This document shows positions 24,696 to 34,032 of a DNA stretch of 64,000 bases, in pieces. Origin of the DNA: Azophilus sp965220425 (GTDB taxonomy: Bacteria; Pseudomonadota; Gammaproteobacteria; Pseudomonadales; Azotimanducaceae). A program made the position numbers and the translations under genes. The stretch is taken from assembly GCA_965220425.1 (NCBI GenBank), contig OZ244830.1, positions 4,650,001-4,714,000 of the forward strand. The letters run 5' to 3'. The notes under the pieces are model-generated. The model saw nothing but the letters and a program-made list of their open reading frames with translations, had not been told where the DNA came from and ran no database searches. Every line of letters starts with the position of its first letter. Within the stretch, counting starts at the first letter, position 1.

Positions 24696-26840
24696 TCAGA
24701 AGGAAACCCTTACCCTTATGCCCCAATTCTTGCCATTGGCCCGGTTCGTGACCGGCCGGAAAAATACACCACCCGGATTGAAGAACGCTTGCGATATAAC
24801 GTAGTCGTCGTCCGTCACGTTCCTTACAAAGCCGGTGACGCTCCACCTGTCCGCCTCGACGCCGGCATGCAAGTCGACAATCGAGTAATCGAACAACACG
24901 GCCTCCTCCGCGGCGAACGGGCTGTATGGATCCCGGTTCTCCTGATACTTCCACAACGCCGAGAGAACCACGTCCATCGCTGGAGACACGGGGTAGCGAT
25001 AGCTCGCCAACAAAGTAGCGGTAGTGGTGTTGCCCCCCGGAATCGGACCTCCCTCCGAAATCGTCACAAAGGCGCCCGGTACCGCATTGACCTGGGTGAT
25101 CGTCCCATCGACGTAGCCAAACGAGCCGGCGATGGTGAGATTCTCGATTGGCCTGGCCGTAAAATCGATTTCCACACCGTCGGTTTCCGACTTTCCGAGG
25201 TTCTGGAAAAAGAAATTAAACGAGCCGAAGTCGAATACGCCGCCCAATACGTCATCCTGATCGAGCCGGTAGAGCGCGACATTCAGGGTGAGTCGATCCT
25301 GAAACCAACTGGTTTTTGCTCCGAGCTCCAGGTTCAGTGAGGTCTCCTCGCCGTATGGGATTACCTCCGCCGCGAGTTCCGGGGCGACACCAAAGGCGAA
25401 ACCGGTGTTGTAACCGCCTGGTCGAAATCCTTCGTTCGCCCTGAAATACAGGTTGATCCTTTCATTCGGCCGCCAGGCGATGCCGGCGCCAAAAGACTCG
25501 TTGCTCCAATCGTCGTCTCTGTCGAGAAGAATCGACGCCGAGCCCGTATTCGACCGTTCGAAATCGAACAACTTTTCGTCGTCGGTTCGCCGTCCGCTCA
25601 GGATGACATCAAGATTCTCCACGATGCTCCAGGTAACCTCCGCAAAGAAGGAGTAGGACTTGGCGTTGACTTCAGCCTCGGTCGCGGATATGCGAAGCAG
25701 TGCGCCTGTCGGGTCCATGTGGCGCACCGGCCGGTACAGGTTGAGATCTTCCTTGATGTAGTTGAATCCCACAATGTACTTGAGCGCCTGATCCGCGGGG
25801 GAAACCAGGCGAAGCTCCTGAAATAGGCTGTCTACATCCTCATCGCGCGAAATCGTCTGAAAGGCGATGCTCTTGTCGTCGAAGCCATCCTGATCCGCAA
25901 AACTGTCGAGTTTGTATTCTCGAACGCTCGTCAAACTGGATACGGTACCCAGACCGGTCTCCCAATTGACGGTCAGGCCCTGGAGGCTCCAATCCTTGTT
26001 GGCGTCCGAAGGGGTATCCCGGCGAATCGCCTTCTTCGACTCACCGCCTAGCTGTTCGGCGGCTCCCCGGTTCTCCGGGCCTTCAAGCGAGGTGAAATCC
26101 GCCCAGAAAGTAACGTCGATATCTTCCGATACCTGCCAGAGCGCCGATGCGCGGAAGCCCGAGATTTCCCTTCTGTCCTGCCACTCCCGCAGCGTGGTGT
26201 TGTAGTACTCGCCTTCCTGCTGGTCGACGATCCAGGAATTCAATCTGAGCGCCAAACGGCCTTCGGCAACAGGAACGTTGAGGATTCCCCGCGCTTCGGT
26301 TCGGTCATACTCGCCGTACTGAAGCTCCAACGATCCTTCCAATTCATCCATCCTGGGCGCCGTGTGGATGAAGTTTACGGTGCCGCCTACCGCATTTCTG
26401 CCGTAAAGGCCCCCTTGCGGGCCTCGCAAGACTTCGACGCGTTCCAGATCCATGAAATCGGAAAATACTGTCCTGGCGCCTCCGATGTAAAAACCGTTCT
26501 GGTAAACACCGGTTCCCTGTTCAATGAAGTCGAGCGGCAAACCAACGCCGCGGATGACAATGGTGTCGTTGATTCCGAAGGTTCCGCTGTCCACCAGGGC
26601 GTTCGGAACCAGATCAATGAAATCCTGAATGGTGGTGAGATCGAATTCGTTGATTTGTTCGGCGGTAATAGCCGTTACCGTCAATGGCGTATCCTGCAGA
26701 TTCTGTTCCCGTTTGTTGGCGGTAACAACGACTTCTTCCACAAAAACGCCATCGGCCGTTTCCGCGTTCTGGGCGTGGGAAGTTGCCCAGAACGGCATAC
26801 AGAACACGACACTTGTCGTGCAGGCGATTAGTCTACGCAT
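24696..26840 (-). CDS. TonB-dependent outer-membrane receptor
   Basis: A 714-residue protein with a cleavable signal peptide (MRRLIACTTSVVFCMPFWAT, cut near SHA-QN), a TonB-box-like EEVVVTANKREQ, the plug domain (LQDTPLTVTAITAEQIN through VEVLRGPQGGLYGRNAVGG) and a long beta-barrel ending in ...RVRVSF with the aromatic C-terminus needed for outer-membrane insertion. It fits the broad iron-complex/CirA-like TonB receptor group. It would carry a large solute, here plausibly a peptide, into the periplasm. The ATG at 26840 has GGGGGAGG upstream. It is 135 bp upstream of the CPBP gene in the same direction. Confidence 0.92.
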   Translation of the reverse strand: MRRLIACTTSVVFCMPFWATSHAQNAETADGVFVEEVVVTANKREQNLQDTPLTVTAITAEQINEFDLTTIQDFIDLVPNALVDSGTFGINDTIVIRGVGLPLDFIEQGTGVYQNGFYIGGARTVFSDFMDLERVEVLRGPQGGLYGRNAVGGTVNFIHTAPRMDELEGSLELQYGEYDRTEARGILNVPVAEGRLALRLNSWIVDQQEGEYYNTTLREWQDRREISGFRASALWQVSEDIDVTFWADFTSLEGPENRGAAEQLGGESKKAIRRDTPSDANKDWSLQGLTVNWETGLGTVSSLTSVREYKLDSFADQDGFDDKSIAFQTISRDEDVDSLFQELRLVSPADQALKYIVGFNYIKEDLNLYRPVRHMDPTGALLRISATEAEVNAKSYSFFAEVTWSIVENLDVILSGRRTDDEKLFDFERSNTGSASILLDRDDDWSNESFGAGIAWRPNERINLYFRANEGFRPGGYNTGFAFGVAPELAAEVIPYGEETSLNLELGAKTSWFQDRLTLNVALYRLDQDDVLGGVFDFGSFNFFFQNLGKSETDGVEIDFTARPIENLTIAGSFGYVDGTITQVNAVPGAFVTISEGGPIPGGNTTTATLLASYRYPVSPAMDVVLSALWKYQENRDPYSPFAAEEAVLFDYSIVDLHAGVEADRWSVTGFVRNVTDDDYVISQAFFNPGGVFFRPVTNRANGKNWGIRVRVSF

Positions 26841-26968
26841 GATGACATCCTCCCCCGAAATGCCACGGTCACGCTCCGGCGTATCCGAAGCGGCAACATT
26901 GCTGTTGCATGGAGTCAAACACTACTATTTTGGAGAGGCTTTCGTCAACCGGGAATAACGGGTGTGTA

Positions 26969-27089
26969 CAGGGCCATTTCACGCTACGCAGCCGCTGGCG
27001 TTTGGCTTTGATAAACGCTCGACACCGGGAACAATTACGTGCCATCTGCGGTTCAAATCGGCGTTTCCGGCCAGCGTGAAATGACCCTG
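26969..27089. repeat. 17-bp inverted repeat between ABC binding protein and TonB receptor
   Basis: CAGGGCCATTTCACGCT (26969-26985) is repeated inverted at 27073-27089 (AGCGTGAAATGACCCTG) with one mismatch; GTGTGT lies just outside both arms. The 87-bp loop holds no gene. It could be a hairpin separating two transcripts or a small mobile element; it is unlike the A and B families. Confidence 0.65.
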
Positions 27090-27114
27090 CGGGTGTGTAT
27101 GGCGCCTCTCAGTG

Positions 27115-28692
27115 TCAATGTATCGACCGGTTTTGCTCGGCGCGATACATGTCGGCGGCGTTGTAGATCAACTGTTGCGACATGTTGTAGTTCAGTCCCT
27201 CGAGGTCTTCCCGCAACGCCAGGAGACCGTTGACCGCATACAGGAAAATGACCGGAGATTCTTCGTCGATGATCCGTTGCGCATCGCGGTACATCCGGAT
27301 TCGAGTTTCCGGGTTGACGGTCGATGCCGCGCGCGTCAGCAGGTCATCCACGCGCTCGTTCACGTAAAACGAATAATTGCCGCCCTCGCCCAGGGTTCGC
27401 TTGACAAACATGTAGTTCATCAGCGCCCAGGGATCGGGGAAATCCACATACCATCCGCCCAACGCCATGTCGAAGTCACCCGAGGACAGTTTGCTCTGGT
27501 AAGCGGTCGCGTGATGGGGCAACAAGTCCAGATGCACGCCTATGTCGGCAAAATTGCTCTGCAGCGTCTCGGCTATGGACCCCGGGTCGGGTGCGCCGGT
27601 GATTAAGCCCAGGCGAGTACCCGATTCGTAACCGCTCTCGCTGAGCCGCCGCTTTGCTCCCGCAAGGTCCCGGGCATTGAGCGGCAACCCGGGATCGTAC
27701 CCGGGGATTCCCGGTAAGAGGACGCCACGCATTGCCGCGGCGTTGCCCTCCAGGAGATTGGCAATGATGCCCTGATAGTCGACGGCCTTGCGAAGTGCTT
27801 CACGAAGTTTGACATCGTCCAGGGGCGGGCGCTGAGTGTTGATCCATACGTGATAGATCTCGAAACTCGGCGCCGTGATAACCTCGACGTCTTCGAGCGC
27901 GTCAAGCCGGGCTGCCCACCGTTGCGTCACGCCTTCCATGATATCCAAGTCGCCCTTCTCGAGCTGAACACGTCGAGCCGCGGCATCGGGGATGACTCTG
28001 AAAACGATTCGGTCGAATTGCCGCGGTTTGCCCGCCGCATGTGGATTGGGACCCATGGTAAGACGCTCCCCCCTATCCCAACGCACCAGCCGGTAAGGTC
28101 CGCTGCCGGCGGTGTGTTCCGATAGCCAGGCCGTTGCGTTGTCGCCTTCGATGGCGTGTTGCATGACCGCCGGGTTGACGATGGACGCATTGGTCAGCGC
28201 CAGGAGCGATTGAATAAAGGGATACACGTCATTGAGATGGATGCGAAATCTATAGTCGTCCAGAACTTCAATCTCTTTGAGCCAGGCTCGAACCGTTTGC
28301 GCTGGAGACCGTCCGACCCGCAATATCCGCTCGAACGTGAATTTCACTGCCGTTGAGGTGACGGGACTACCGTCGTCGAAAAAGTGTCCATGCCTTAGTT
28401 TGAAGGTCCAGACTTTTCCGCTTTCATCTGATTCCCAGGATTCCGCCAGCTCTCCGGAAACCTCGCCTGTCGGCTGTCCGTCCTTGACCACAAAGGCAAG
28501 GAGTTGTTCGTAGGCAAGCGCAATTACGCTGTAGTCGTTATTGAAGGGCGTCGCTGCCGGATCGAGCGTTGTCATATCGCCGGACTTGCCAATCACCAGT
28601 ACTCCGGAATCCTCCCGCTGCTCGGCACAACCCCCGACCAAGCTCAGGCACAGCAAGAGTGCAGTTCGACGGGGAACGGCAGCCAATCTCAT
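27115..28692 (-). CDS. Periplasmic peptide-binding lipoprotein of the Opp/Dpp ABC importer (SBP family 5)
   Basis: A 525-residue protein with a lipoprotein signal (LLLCLSLVGGC lipobox) and the family 5 extracellular solute-binding fold: LDPAATPFNNDYSV near 44, ELAESWESDESGKVWTFKLR near 83, GPYRLVRWDRGERL near 195, and ALGGWYVDFPDPW near 410. It should deliver oligopeptides to the permease encoded upstream. Its ATG overlaps the TGA of the CocE-like gene (ATGA), so it is coupled to it. The binding-protein gene lies at the end, not the start, of the importer operon, which is less usual. Confidence 0.92.
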   Translation of the reverse strand: MRLAAVPRRTALLLCLSLVGGCAEQREDSGVLVIGKSGDMTTLDPAATPFNNDYSVIALAYEQLLAFVVKDGQPTGEVSGELAESWESDESGKVWTFKLRHGHFFDDGSPVTSTAVKFTFERILRVGRSPAQTVRAWLKEIEVLDDYRFRIHLNDVYPFIQSLLALTNASIVNPAVMQHAIEGDNATAWLSEHTAGSGPYRLVRWDRGERLTMGPNPHAAGKPRQFDRIVFRVIPDAAARRVQLEKGDLDIMEGVTQRWAARLDALEDVEVITAPSFEIYHVWINTQRPPLDDVKLREALRKAVDYQGIIANLLEGNAAAMRGVLLPGIPGYDPGLPLNARDLAGAKRRLSESGYESGTRLGLITGAPDPGSIAETLQSNFADIGVHLDLLPHHATAYQSKLSSGDFDMALGGWYVDFPDPWALMNYMFVKRTLGEGGNYSFYVNERVDDLLTRAASTVNPETRIRMYRDAQRIIDEESPVIFLYAVNGLLALREDLEGLNYNMSQQLIYNAADMYRAEQNRSIH

Positions 28693-30473
28693 GCTTCCTT
28701 CTTCCGGTTGAGGCTCTGCCGCATTATCGGCAAGTCAATGTGCGATGGGTATGTTGAATTGCGATGGAGTTCAATCGCAGGACGGCCCGTAGAGGGTACG
28801 CGCACGAAATTGTCCTTGTCGTGCCCGGCAATAGCGACCCGCAAGGAATGACTTTTGCGAATGAGCACAGATGTCGGGAACACAGAGAATGACAAGGTCG
28901 CCAACTGTCCTTTCGACATGGGTAGGGCATCGGCCTTCAAAAATGAGCGGTAGGGGCCGAATCTGCGATAGCTCGCCCCGGTATCCAAAGTTTTGCGATG
29001 GATCGCCCGCAGGATGCCCTCAGTCAAATAGGTCACCCGACCTTCCGGCGATACATCCTCGAGGTATACGATGAAGGCGCCATCTTCATGGGTCGATGAA
29101 ACGTGAAGGGTAACGACCGGATGTCCGGTTATCTCCATATCCGCCTGCAGCGGGTCTGACGTATAGGTCAGCAACCGCGCATCGGCTGCTGCGCGGTCGC
29201 CATAATCAACCGGCCCGCCTCCCATTGAGGTTGCCCATCGGGTGAGAGATCCGGTTCCCGCTTCAAAGTCCACGAGATATCGGTCGCTTGCCACGCGGTT
29301 CGAAGGTGCGTCGCGACTCAGCCGATGGTCGGCCGACAGGTACCATGATTCCTTCGAGACACCGGGCGGGGGCCACTCCGTCGCAACCTTCCAACGGTCT
29401 TCACCCATTGTGAAGTAATGAAGTTCACGCTTCGATGCGACTAAGTCCCCGTCTCCCTTTACCAAGGGGTCCAGGAATTCAAGAATCCACTCAATCTGCT
29501 CGTCCGCCGACGGGTTGACGGGCAGGTCCGGGCTCGAAAACGGGTTGGCGTTGCATATGGCTCCATGGTTCCACGGCCCTATATACACCAGGTTGGGAGC
29601 GTCGAATGTGGCGAATCTCGCGATTGCTCCGTCCGCGACTGCCGAATCGAGCCATCCAGCCCAGTGCATCATGGGAACTCCCGCTCGCTCGAGAGATTCG
29701 CGGTACTGGTAGAGCGCCTTGCGGCGCGTAGCCCGGCTCGTCTCATCGCCGCTCGTGATGTCGTCTCTGAACAGCCAGTTCTCAAACCGGTCCGTGTAGT
29801 AGGAGTTGGCTTCATGCTCGGCAACGGCCGATGCCAGCAGCCTGCCATCCTCATCACCCTGCACGGGCCTTATGCCCAGACAATTGTCGAATCCAAGATC
29901 GAACCGACTCTGTAATGTCGCTATGTCATTCCTGTCCAGGGCCTTCACGAAAGTCCCCCAATCTTTGAGAAACCTTATGTTCTGCAGTCCACCGGGGAAG
30001 AGAATTTGCGAATAGAAGTCGAAATCCGTAAACCTCGGGACCGCTGCCTTCAAGGCCGATACCCCTGTGGTTGCAGCAAGTTCCGCAGTGTTCCCGACGT
30101 AGGAGATACCGTCCGTTGCGACTCGACCGTTCGACCAGGGCTGCTCTGATAACCATTGGATGACTTCTCCCGAATCCAGAATCTCATCATCGGGGTACTC
30201 AACGACCCTGTGTCCGAACGAGGCCCCCGAACCCCGGGCATCGACCACGGCGAACGCATAACCTGCCCGGTTCAGCATTTGATGGAGAGGCGTTCTAGCC
30301 GGTCGATCCGTCGGCGTCTTTTCAATTCGGGCTCGCCAGTAGCGCGTAAACCAGACAATGGTTGGTACCCGGTTCTGGTTTGATGACCCCTGCGGCAGCC
30401 AGATTTCTACCGCAATACGCGTCCCGTCGCGCATGGCCACGTAGGCCGACTGCCGATGTGGCTCGGCGATCAT
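28689..30473 (-). CDS. CocE/NonD family alpha/beta hydrolase (S15-like), copy 2
   Basis: A 594-residue paralog of the protein at 18911-20680. The nucleophile is S124 in DGISYVG, the acid D276 in GWLDSAVADG and the base H303 in GPWNHG, followed by the jelly-roll C-terminal domain. The two copies share long stretches such as WSNGR-ATDGISY-GNTAELAA. Its ATG (30473) overlaps the oppF stop as ATGA, and its own stop overlaps the binding-protein start, so a hydrolase is embedded inside an ABC importer operon. The start codon region lies within an A-type palindrome end. A longer in-frame start at 30635 lies inside oppF and is rejected. Confidence 0.9.
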   Translation of the reverse strand: MIAEPHRQSAYVAMRDGTRIAVEIWLPQGSSNQNRVPTIVWFTRYWRARIEKTPTDRPARTPLHQMLNRAGYAFAVVDARGSGASFGHRVVEYPDDEILDSGEVIQWLSEQPWSNGRVATDGISYVGNTAELAATTGVSALKAAVPRFTDFDFYSQILFPGGLQNIRFLKDWGTFVKALDRNDIATLQSRFDLGFDNCLGIRPVQGDEDGRLLASAVAEHEANSYYTDRFENWLFRDDITSGDETSRATRRKALYQYRESLERAGVPMMHWAGWLDSAVADGAIARFATFDAPNLVYIGPWNHGAICNANPFSSPDLPVNPSADEQIEWILEFLDPLVKGDGDLVASKRELHYFTMGEDRWKVATEWPPPGVSKESWYLSADHRLSRDAPSNRVASDRYLVDFEAGTGSLTRWATSMGGGPVDYGDRAAADARLLTYTSDPLQADMEITGHPVVTLHVSSTHEDGAFIVYLEDVSPEGRVTYLTEGILRAIHRKTLDTGASYRRFGPYRSFLKADALPMSKGQLATLSFSVFPTSVLIRKSHSLRVAIAGHDKDNFVRVPSTGRPAIELHRNSTYPSHIDLPIMRQSLNRKKEA

Positions 30474-30500
30474 CGCGTCCCTTGGTGCAATATGCGGGTT
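30466..30500. repeat. Palindromic element A3: solo end embedded in coding DNA
   Basis: GCGATCATCGCG followed by CCCTTGGTGCAATATGCGGG and TT matches the right end of A2 (34172-34206) with a single mismatch. Read on the minus strand it encodes the last residues of OppF (TRILHQGTR, stop TGA) and the ATG of the next gene. Confidence 0.8.
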
Positions 30501-31303
30501 GATCGTTTGTCGCCTACCCTGGTCACCGCAGCCAGCAACTCCTGTGTATATGGGTGCCGAGGACTGCGCACGACGGCCTCTGTTGGACCCGACTCGACCA
30601 CCTTCCCCCGCCTCATCACCATGATTTTCTCGCACATGTGCTCGACTACGGATATGTCGTGGCTGATGAACAGGTAAGCCAGATTCAAGTTCTCGCGTAA
30701 CGCCAACAGCAGGTTCAGCACTTGAGCCTGAACGGAAACATCCAACGCCGAAGTGGGCTCATCGAGAATCAATAGATCCGGCGCCAGTGTCAGGGCCCGG
30801 GCAATGGCGATGCGTTGCCGTTGACCACCGGAAAACTCATGGGCTTTCCGATCGAGAAGTTCGGGGCCAAGCCCAACCCGCATTGCCCAGAGTTCCGCCT
30901 CGGCGCGTCGCTGCCGCGCCGATCCCCATCGGCGTATCTCAAGGCCCTCGGCGATGATCTCCCAAACTCGCATGCGCGGATCGAGCGAAGATTGTGGATC
31001 CTGAAACACCATCTGGCACAGGCTCCTTCGACTGCCAGGTCTCGAGGGCGGCGCCTCCCTCGCGGCCTGTTCGAAACGCACCATGCCCGACGAAAGCGGA
31101 ACCAGCCCCACAAGGGCATGCGCCAGCGTACTCTTGCCGGAGCCGGACTCACCCACCACCCCAAGGCTTTCGCCGGCGAACATGCCCAGGGATACGCCGC
31201 TCACGGCCTCCACAAAATCCTTTGGCCGATCCAACCAGTCACGGCGCGATGGAAACCTTATGCTGAGATCCCGCACTTCCAGCATGGATTTCTCGACCTT
31301 CAT
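30470..31303 (-). CDS. Peptide ABC transporter ATP-binding subunit (OppF/DppF type)
   Basis: A 277-residue ABC ATPase: Walker A GESGSGKST near residue 50, Q-loop QMVFQDPQSSLDPRM near 95, signature FSGGQRQRIAIARAL near 158, Walker B LLILDEPTSALD near 180 and the switch histidine in FISHDISVV. The SSLDPRM Q-loop and the HPYTQELLAAV tail are typical of OppF/DppF. It energises peptide import with the OppD-type partner, whose stop is 9 bp upstream. Its final nine residues are encoded by an A-type repeat end, so the natural C-terminus was replaced or extended. Confidence 0.93.
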   Translation of the reverse strand: MKVEKSMLEVRDLSIRFPSRRDWLDRPKDFVEAVSGVSLGMFAGESLGVVGESGSGKSTLAHALVGLVPLSSGMVRFEQAAREAPPSRPGSRRSLCQMVFQDPQSSLDPRMRVWEIIAEGLEIRRWGSARQRRAEAELWAMRVGLGPELLDRKAHEFSGGQRQRIAIARALTLAPDLLILDEPTSALDVSVQAQVLNLLLALRENLNLAYLFISHDISVVEHMCEKIMVMRRGKVVESGPTEAVVRSPRHPYTQELLAAVTRVGDKRSTRILHQGTR

Positions 31304-31312
31304 GTGGGCGTT

Positions 31313-32140
31313 TCAAGCCTGACCGACAGGCAGAGGCTGCCCGCGGGGAGACCGTTCCGGCAGCGAATTGAGCAGTTGCCGCGTATAGGAATGGCGCGGA
31401 TTTTCGAGAACGCTCGCCGTCGTCCCCGATTCGACGACCTCACCTCGACACATCACATAGATCCGGTCACAGTAGTGCCACCCTACACTCATGTCGTGGG
31501 TCACGAGAAGCACCGAAACACTGCTCGTCTTTGCGCGATCAACCAACAAATCAAGTACCCGCTTCTGAGTTGTGACGTCCAGGGCACTGGTCGGCTCATC
31601 GGCAATGAGAAGGCTCGGACTACAGGAGAATGCCATAGCCAGCAACACACGCTGCCGTAAACCGCCGCTGAGTTCGAACGGATAGGCCCGCATGACGCGC
31701 CGAGGATCAACGACACGCATATCCTCAAGCAAATCCGTCGCAAGCGTTTCGGCTTGCCTGGCGGTGAGCGTCCGGTGCGCCTGAATCGCCATGACCAGTT
31801 GTCGGCGGATGCGCATTGTGGGATTCAGAGAGGTTGCCGGCTCTTGTGGGACCAAGGCAATGCGGGAGCCGCGTCGCTCGGCGAGATCCGCACGGCTCAT
31901 CGTAAAGATCTCCTCACCCATCACCTTGACGCTTCCGGTTGCAATGGGTGCGGAGCCTGCTGGATACAAGCCCAGCGTTGACATGGCAGTCACTGTTTTT
32001 CCTGAGCCTGATTCACCGATGAGACCGACGATTTCTCCTGCATGAACCTTTAGCGACACGCCACGAACTGCCTCGATTCGCTTCCCATAGACCGGAAACG
32101 ACACCCGCAAGTCCCGGATGTCGATGACTGGCTCGCTCAT
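31313..32140 (-). CDS. Peptide ABC transporter ATP-binding subunit (OppD/DppD type)
   Basis: A 275-residue ABC ATPase: Walker A GESGSGKTVTA near residue 43, Q-loop ALVPQEPATSLNPTM near 94, signature LSGGLRQRVLLAMA near 156, Walker B LLIADEPTSALDVTTQ near 176, switch VTHDMSV. SGGLRQR and ADEPTSALDVTTQ are typical of OppD/DppD. The protein is somewhat shorter than usual for OppD because the C-terminal oligopeptide-transporter extension (often with an Fe-S cluster) is minimal; it ends soon after HSYTRQLLNSLPE. Its ATG overlaps the oppC-type stop by 4 bp. Confidence 0.93.
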   Translation of the reverse strand: MSEPVIDIRDLRVSFPVYGKRIEAVRGVSLKVHAGEIVGLIGESGSGKTVTAMSTLGLYPAGSAPIATGSVKVMGEEIFTMSRADLAERRGSRIALVPQEPATSLNPTMRIRRQLVMAIQAHRTLTARQAETLATDLLEDMRVVDPRRVMRAYPFELSGGLRQRVLLAMAFSCSPSLLIADEPTSALDVTTQKRVLDLLVDRAKTSSVSVLLVTHDMSVGWHYCDRIYVMCRGEVVESGTTASVLENPRHSYTRQLLNSLPERSPRGQPLPVGQA

Positions 32141-33018
32141 GTCCGCCTGGCCTTCGGATCCAGGAAATCGCGCATGCCATCACCCAATAGATTGAACCCC
32201 AATGCCGCAATGACGATCACAACCCCGGGAAAAAGCGAATACCACCACTCATCCTGGATATAGGTACGGCCGTTGTTGATCAAGGCCCCCAGTTCCGCCG
32301 TCGGAGGCTGCGCTCCGAGGCCAATGAAACTGAGAGCCGCCGCCGCCAACAAGGCTCCGCTGACGTGCATGGACGCGAACACAAGTATGATAGACAAGAG
32401 GTTCTTGACGATATGGCGTCTCAGGATAAAGGCCGACGAAGCGCCCATGGTTCGGGCCGCGAGCGTGTACTGGCGATGACGCAGGCTCAAGGTTTGGCCG
32501 CGGGCGATTCGGGTGTAATAGGGCACGCCGAGCACACCCAACGCGATTGCGATGTTGACCAGGCTGGGGCCCAGCGCCGCTGTAATCGCCAGCGCGATCA
32601 CAAGACCCGGCAGCGACATGACGACATCGGTCATGCGCATGATGATTGTGTCTGTGCGACCACCTGTGAGGCCGGAGAAGGAGCCGATGAGGGTTCCAAA
32701 AGTCGCAGACACAGCGACAATGCCAAGCGCAACCGAGAGAGAGGCGCGGGTTCCATAGACGATGCGAGACAGGAGATCTCGGCCTAGCTCGTCCGTTCCG
32801 GCCCAGTGCGCCAGGGACGGCGCAAGCAGACGCTTTTCCAGGTGGATCTCATAGGGGTCGTGGGGAGCGAGCCATGGGGCCAGCAATGCGACCAGCAGGA
32901 CCAGAATCACCACACAGAAGCCCATGATCGCCAAGGGACTTTCCCTGATCTCGAACCACAGGTAATCCAAGCCTTCAGCCGGGGCAATGTCGGAAATCCG
33001 CGTCGTTTCCAGCTCCAA
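32137..33018 (-). CDS. Peptide ABC transporter permease (OppC/DppC type)
   Basis: A 293-residue inner-membrane permease with about six helices: first helix FCVVILVLLVALLAPWLAP, then HWAGTDELGRDLLSRIVYGT (the DppC signature near 75) and the cytoplasmic EAA loop containing YYTRIARGQTLSLRHRQYTL-AARTMGAS. It pairs with the OppB-type subunit to form the channel. The start is TTG at 33018, immediately after the oppB stop; it is supported by GGGAGG placed about six bases upstream inside oppB. The stop overlaps oppD by 4 bp. Confidence 0.92.
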   Translation of the reverse strand: MELETTRISDIAPAEGLDYLWFEIRESPLAIMGFCVVILVLLVALLAPWLAPHDPYEIHLEKRLLAPSLAHWAGTDELGRDLLSRIVYGTRASLSVALGIVAVSATFGTLIGSFSGLTGGRTDTIIMRMTDVVMSLPGLVIALAITAALGPSLVNIAIALGVLGVPYYTRIARGQTLSLRHRQYTLAARTMGASSAFILRRHIVKNLLSIILVFASMHVSGALLAAAALSFIGLGAQPPTAELGALINNGRTYIQDEWWYSLFPGVVIVIAALGFNLLGDGMRDFLDPKARRT

Positions 33019-34029
33019 CTAACCTACCTCCCGAATCTGCGGGTCAAGGACCATGTAGACCAGATCGACCAGCAAATTCACGACGACATAAGCCATTGAG
33101 ATAGTCACGGCAAAAGCCATGATGACCGGAAAATCCAGATTGAAAACAGCGTTGACCACGTAGGAGCCTGTTCCCGGCCAAGCGAAAATGGTTTCGATGA
33201 CCACGGCGCCATACAGCATGTCAGCAAGCGACAATCCGATCACCGTCACCAGCGGAATCAAGGCGTTGCGCAACGCGAGATTGAAGAAGATCTTTCGCTC
33301 CGGTATACCGCTCGCCCTGGCCATGAGTATGTAGCCCTCCCCCAGTACCTCGAGCATGGAGGAGCGGACCAGTCGAACAATCGCTCCGATCGAAACAAGG
33401 CTGAGGGTCAAGCAGGGCAGCAACAGGTGCGCGAGCGTATCTTTGAAGGCTCGCAAGTCGCCGGCAAGCAGCGAATCGACAAGATAGAATCCGGTGACCT
33501 GTTTCGGCGGGTCCAGACTGCCACTCAGGCGACCCGATGCAGGGGCGAGGTCCCACTGCCCATAAAACAAAAACAGCAAAAGCAATGCCAGCCAGAAGGA
33601 CGGCATGGATATGCCGAGAACGGAAAAGAATCGAATGACGTGATCGCCGATTTCGTCCTTGTAAACGGCGGACAAAACACCCAACGGAACGCCCACGGCC
33701 AATGACACCAGCAGTGCAAGCAGCATCAGTTCAATCGTCGCTGGAAAACGTCGGAACAAGTCATCGCTGACCGGTCGACCCGTTTGAATGGAAGTCCCAA
33801 AGTCGCCGACCAGAAGCTGCCCCGCATAGTTCACGTATTGCTCGATGAGCGGTCGATCGAAACCCATTTCTTCTCGAATGGACTCGACAAGCTCAGCGGA
33901 CGCACGCGGACCCGCCACGAGCCTGGCCGGATCCCCCGGAACCGCATGAGAGACCAGAAAGGTGATGAGTGAGACGCCGAACACGACTAGAAGCAAGAGC
34001 GCCAATCGTCGTACGACAACGCGAATCAA
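33019..34029 (-). CDS. Peptide ABC transporter permease (OppB/DppB type)
   Basis: A 336-residue permease with the DppB N-terminus RRLALLLLVVFGVSLITFL followed by VPGDPAR, and a C-terminal core with EAA-like YILMARASGIPERKIFF-NLALRNAL and ETIFAWPGTGSYV. The only usable start is TTG at 34029, because an in-frame TAA lies six bases upstream at the edge of palindrome A2. No Shine-Dalgarno is evident, since that position falls in the repeat. It is the first gene of the coupled run oppB-oppC-oppD-oppF-cocE-oppA. Confidence 0.9.
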   Translation of the reverse strand: MIRVVVRRLALLLLVVFGVSLITFLVSHAVPGDPARLVAGPRASAELVESIREEMGFDRPLIEQYVNYAGQLLVGDFGTSIQTGRPVSDDLFRRFPATIELMLLALLVSLAVGVPLGVLSAVYKDEIGDHVIRFFSVLGISMPSFWLALLLLFLFYGQWDLAPASGRLSGSLDPPKQVTGFYLVDSLLAGDLRAFKDTLAHLLLPCLTLSLVSIGAIVRLVRSSMLEVLGEGYILMARASGIPERKIFFNLALRNALIPLVTVIGLSLADMLYGAVVIETIFAWPGTGSYVVNAVFNLDFPVIMAFAVTISMAYVVVNLLVDLVYMVLDPQIREVG

Positions 34030-34032
34030 GGC

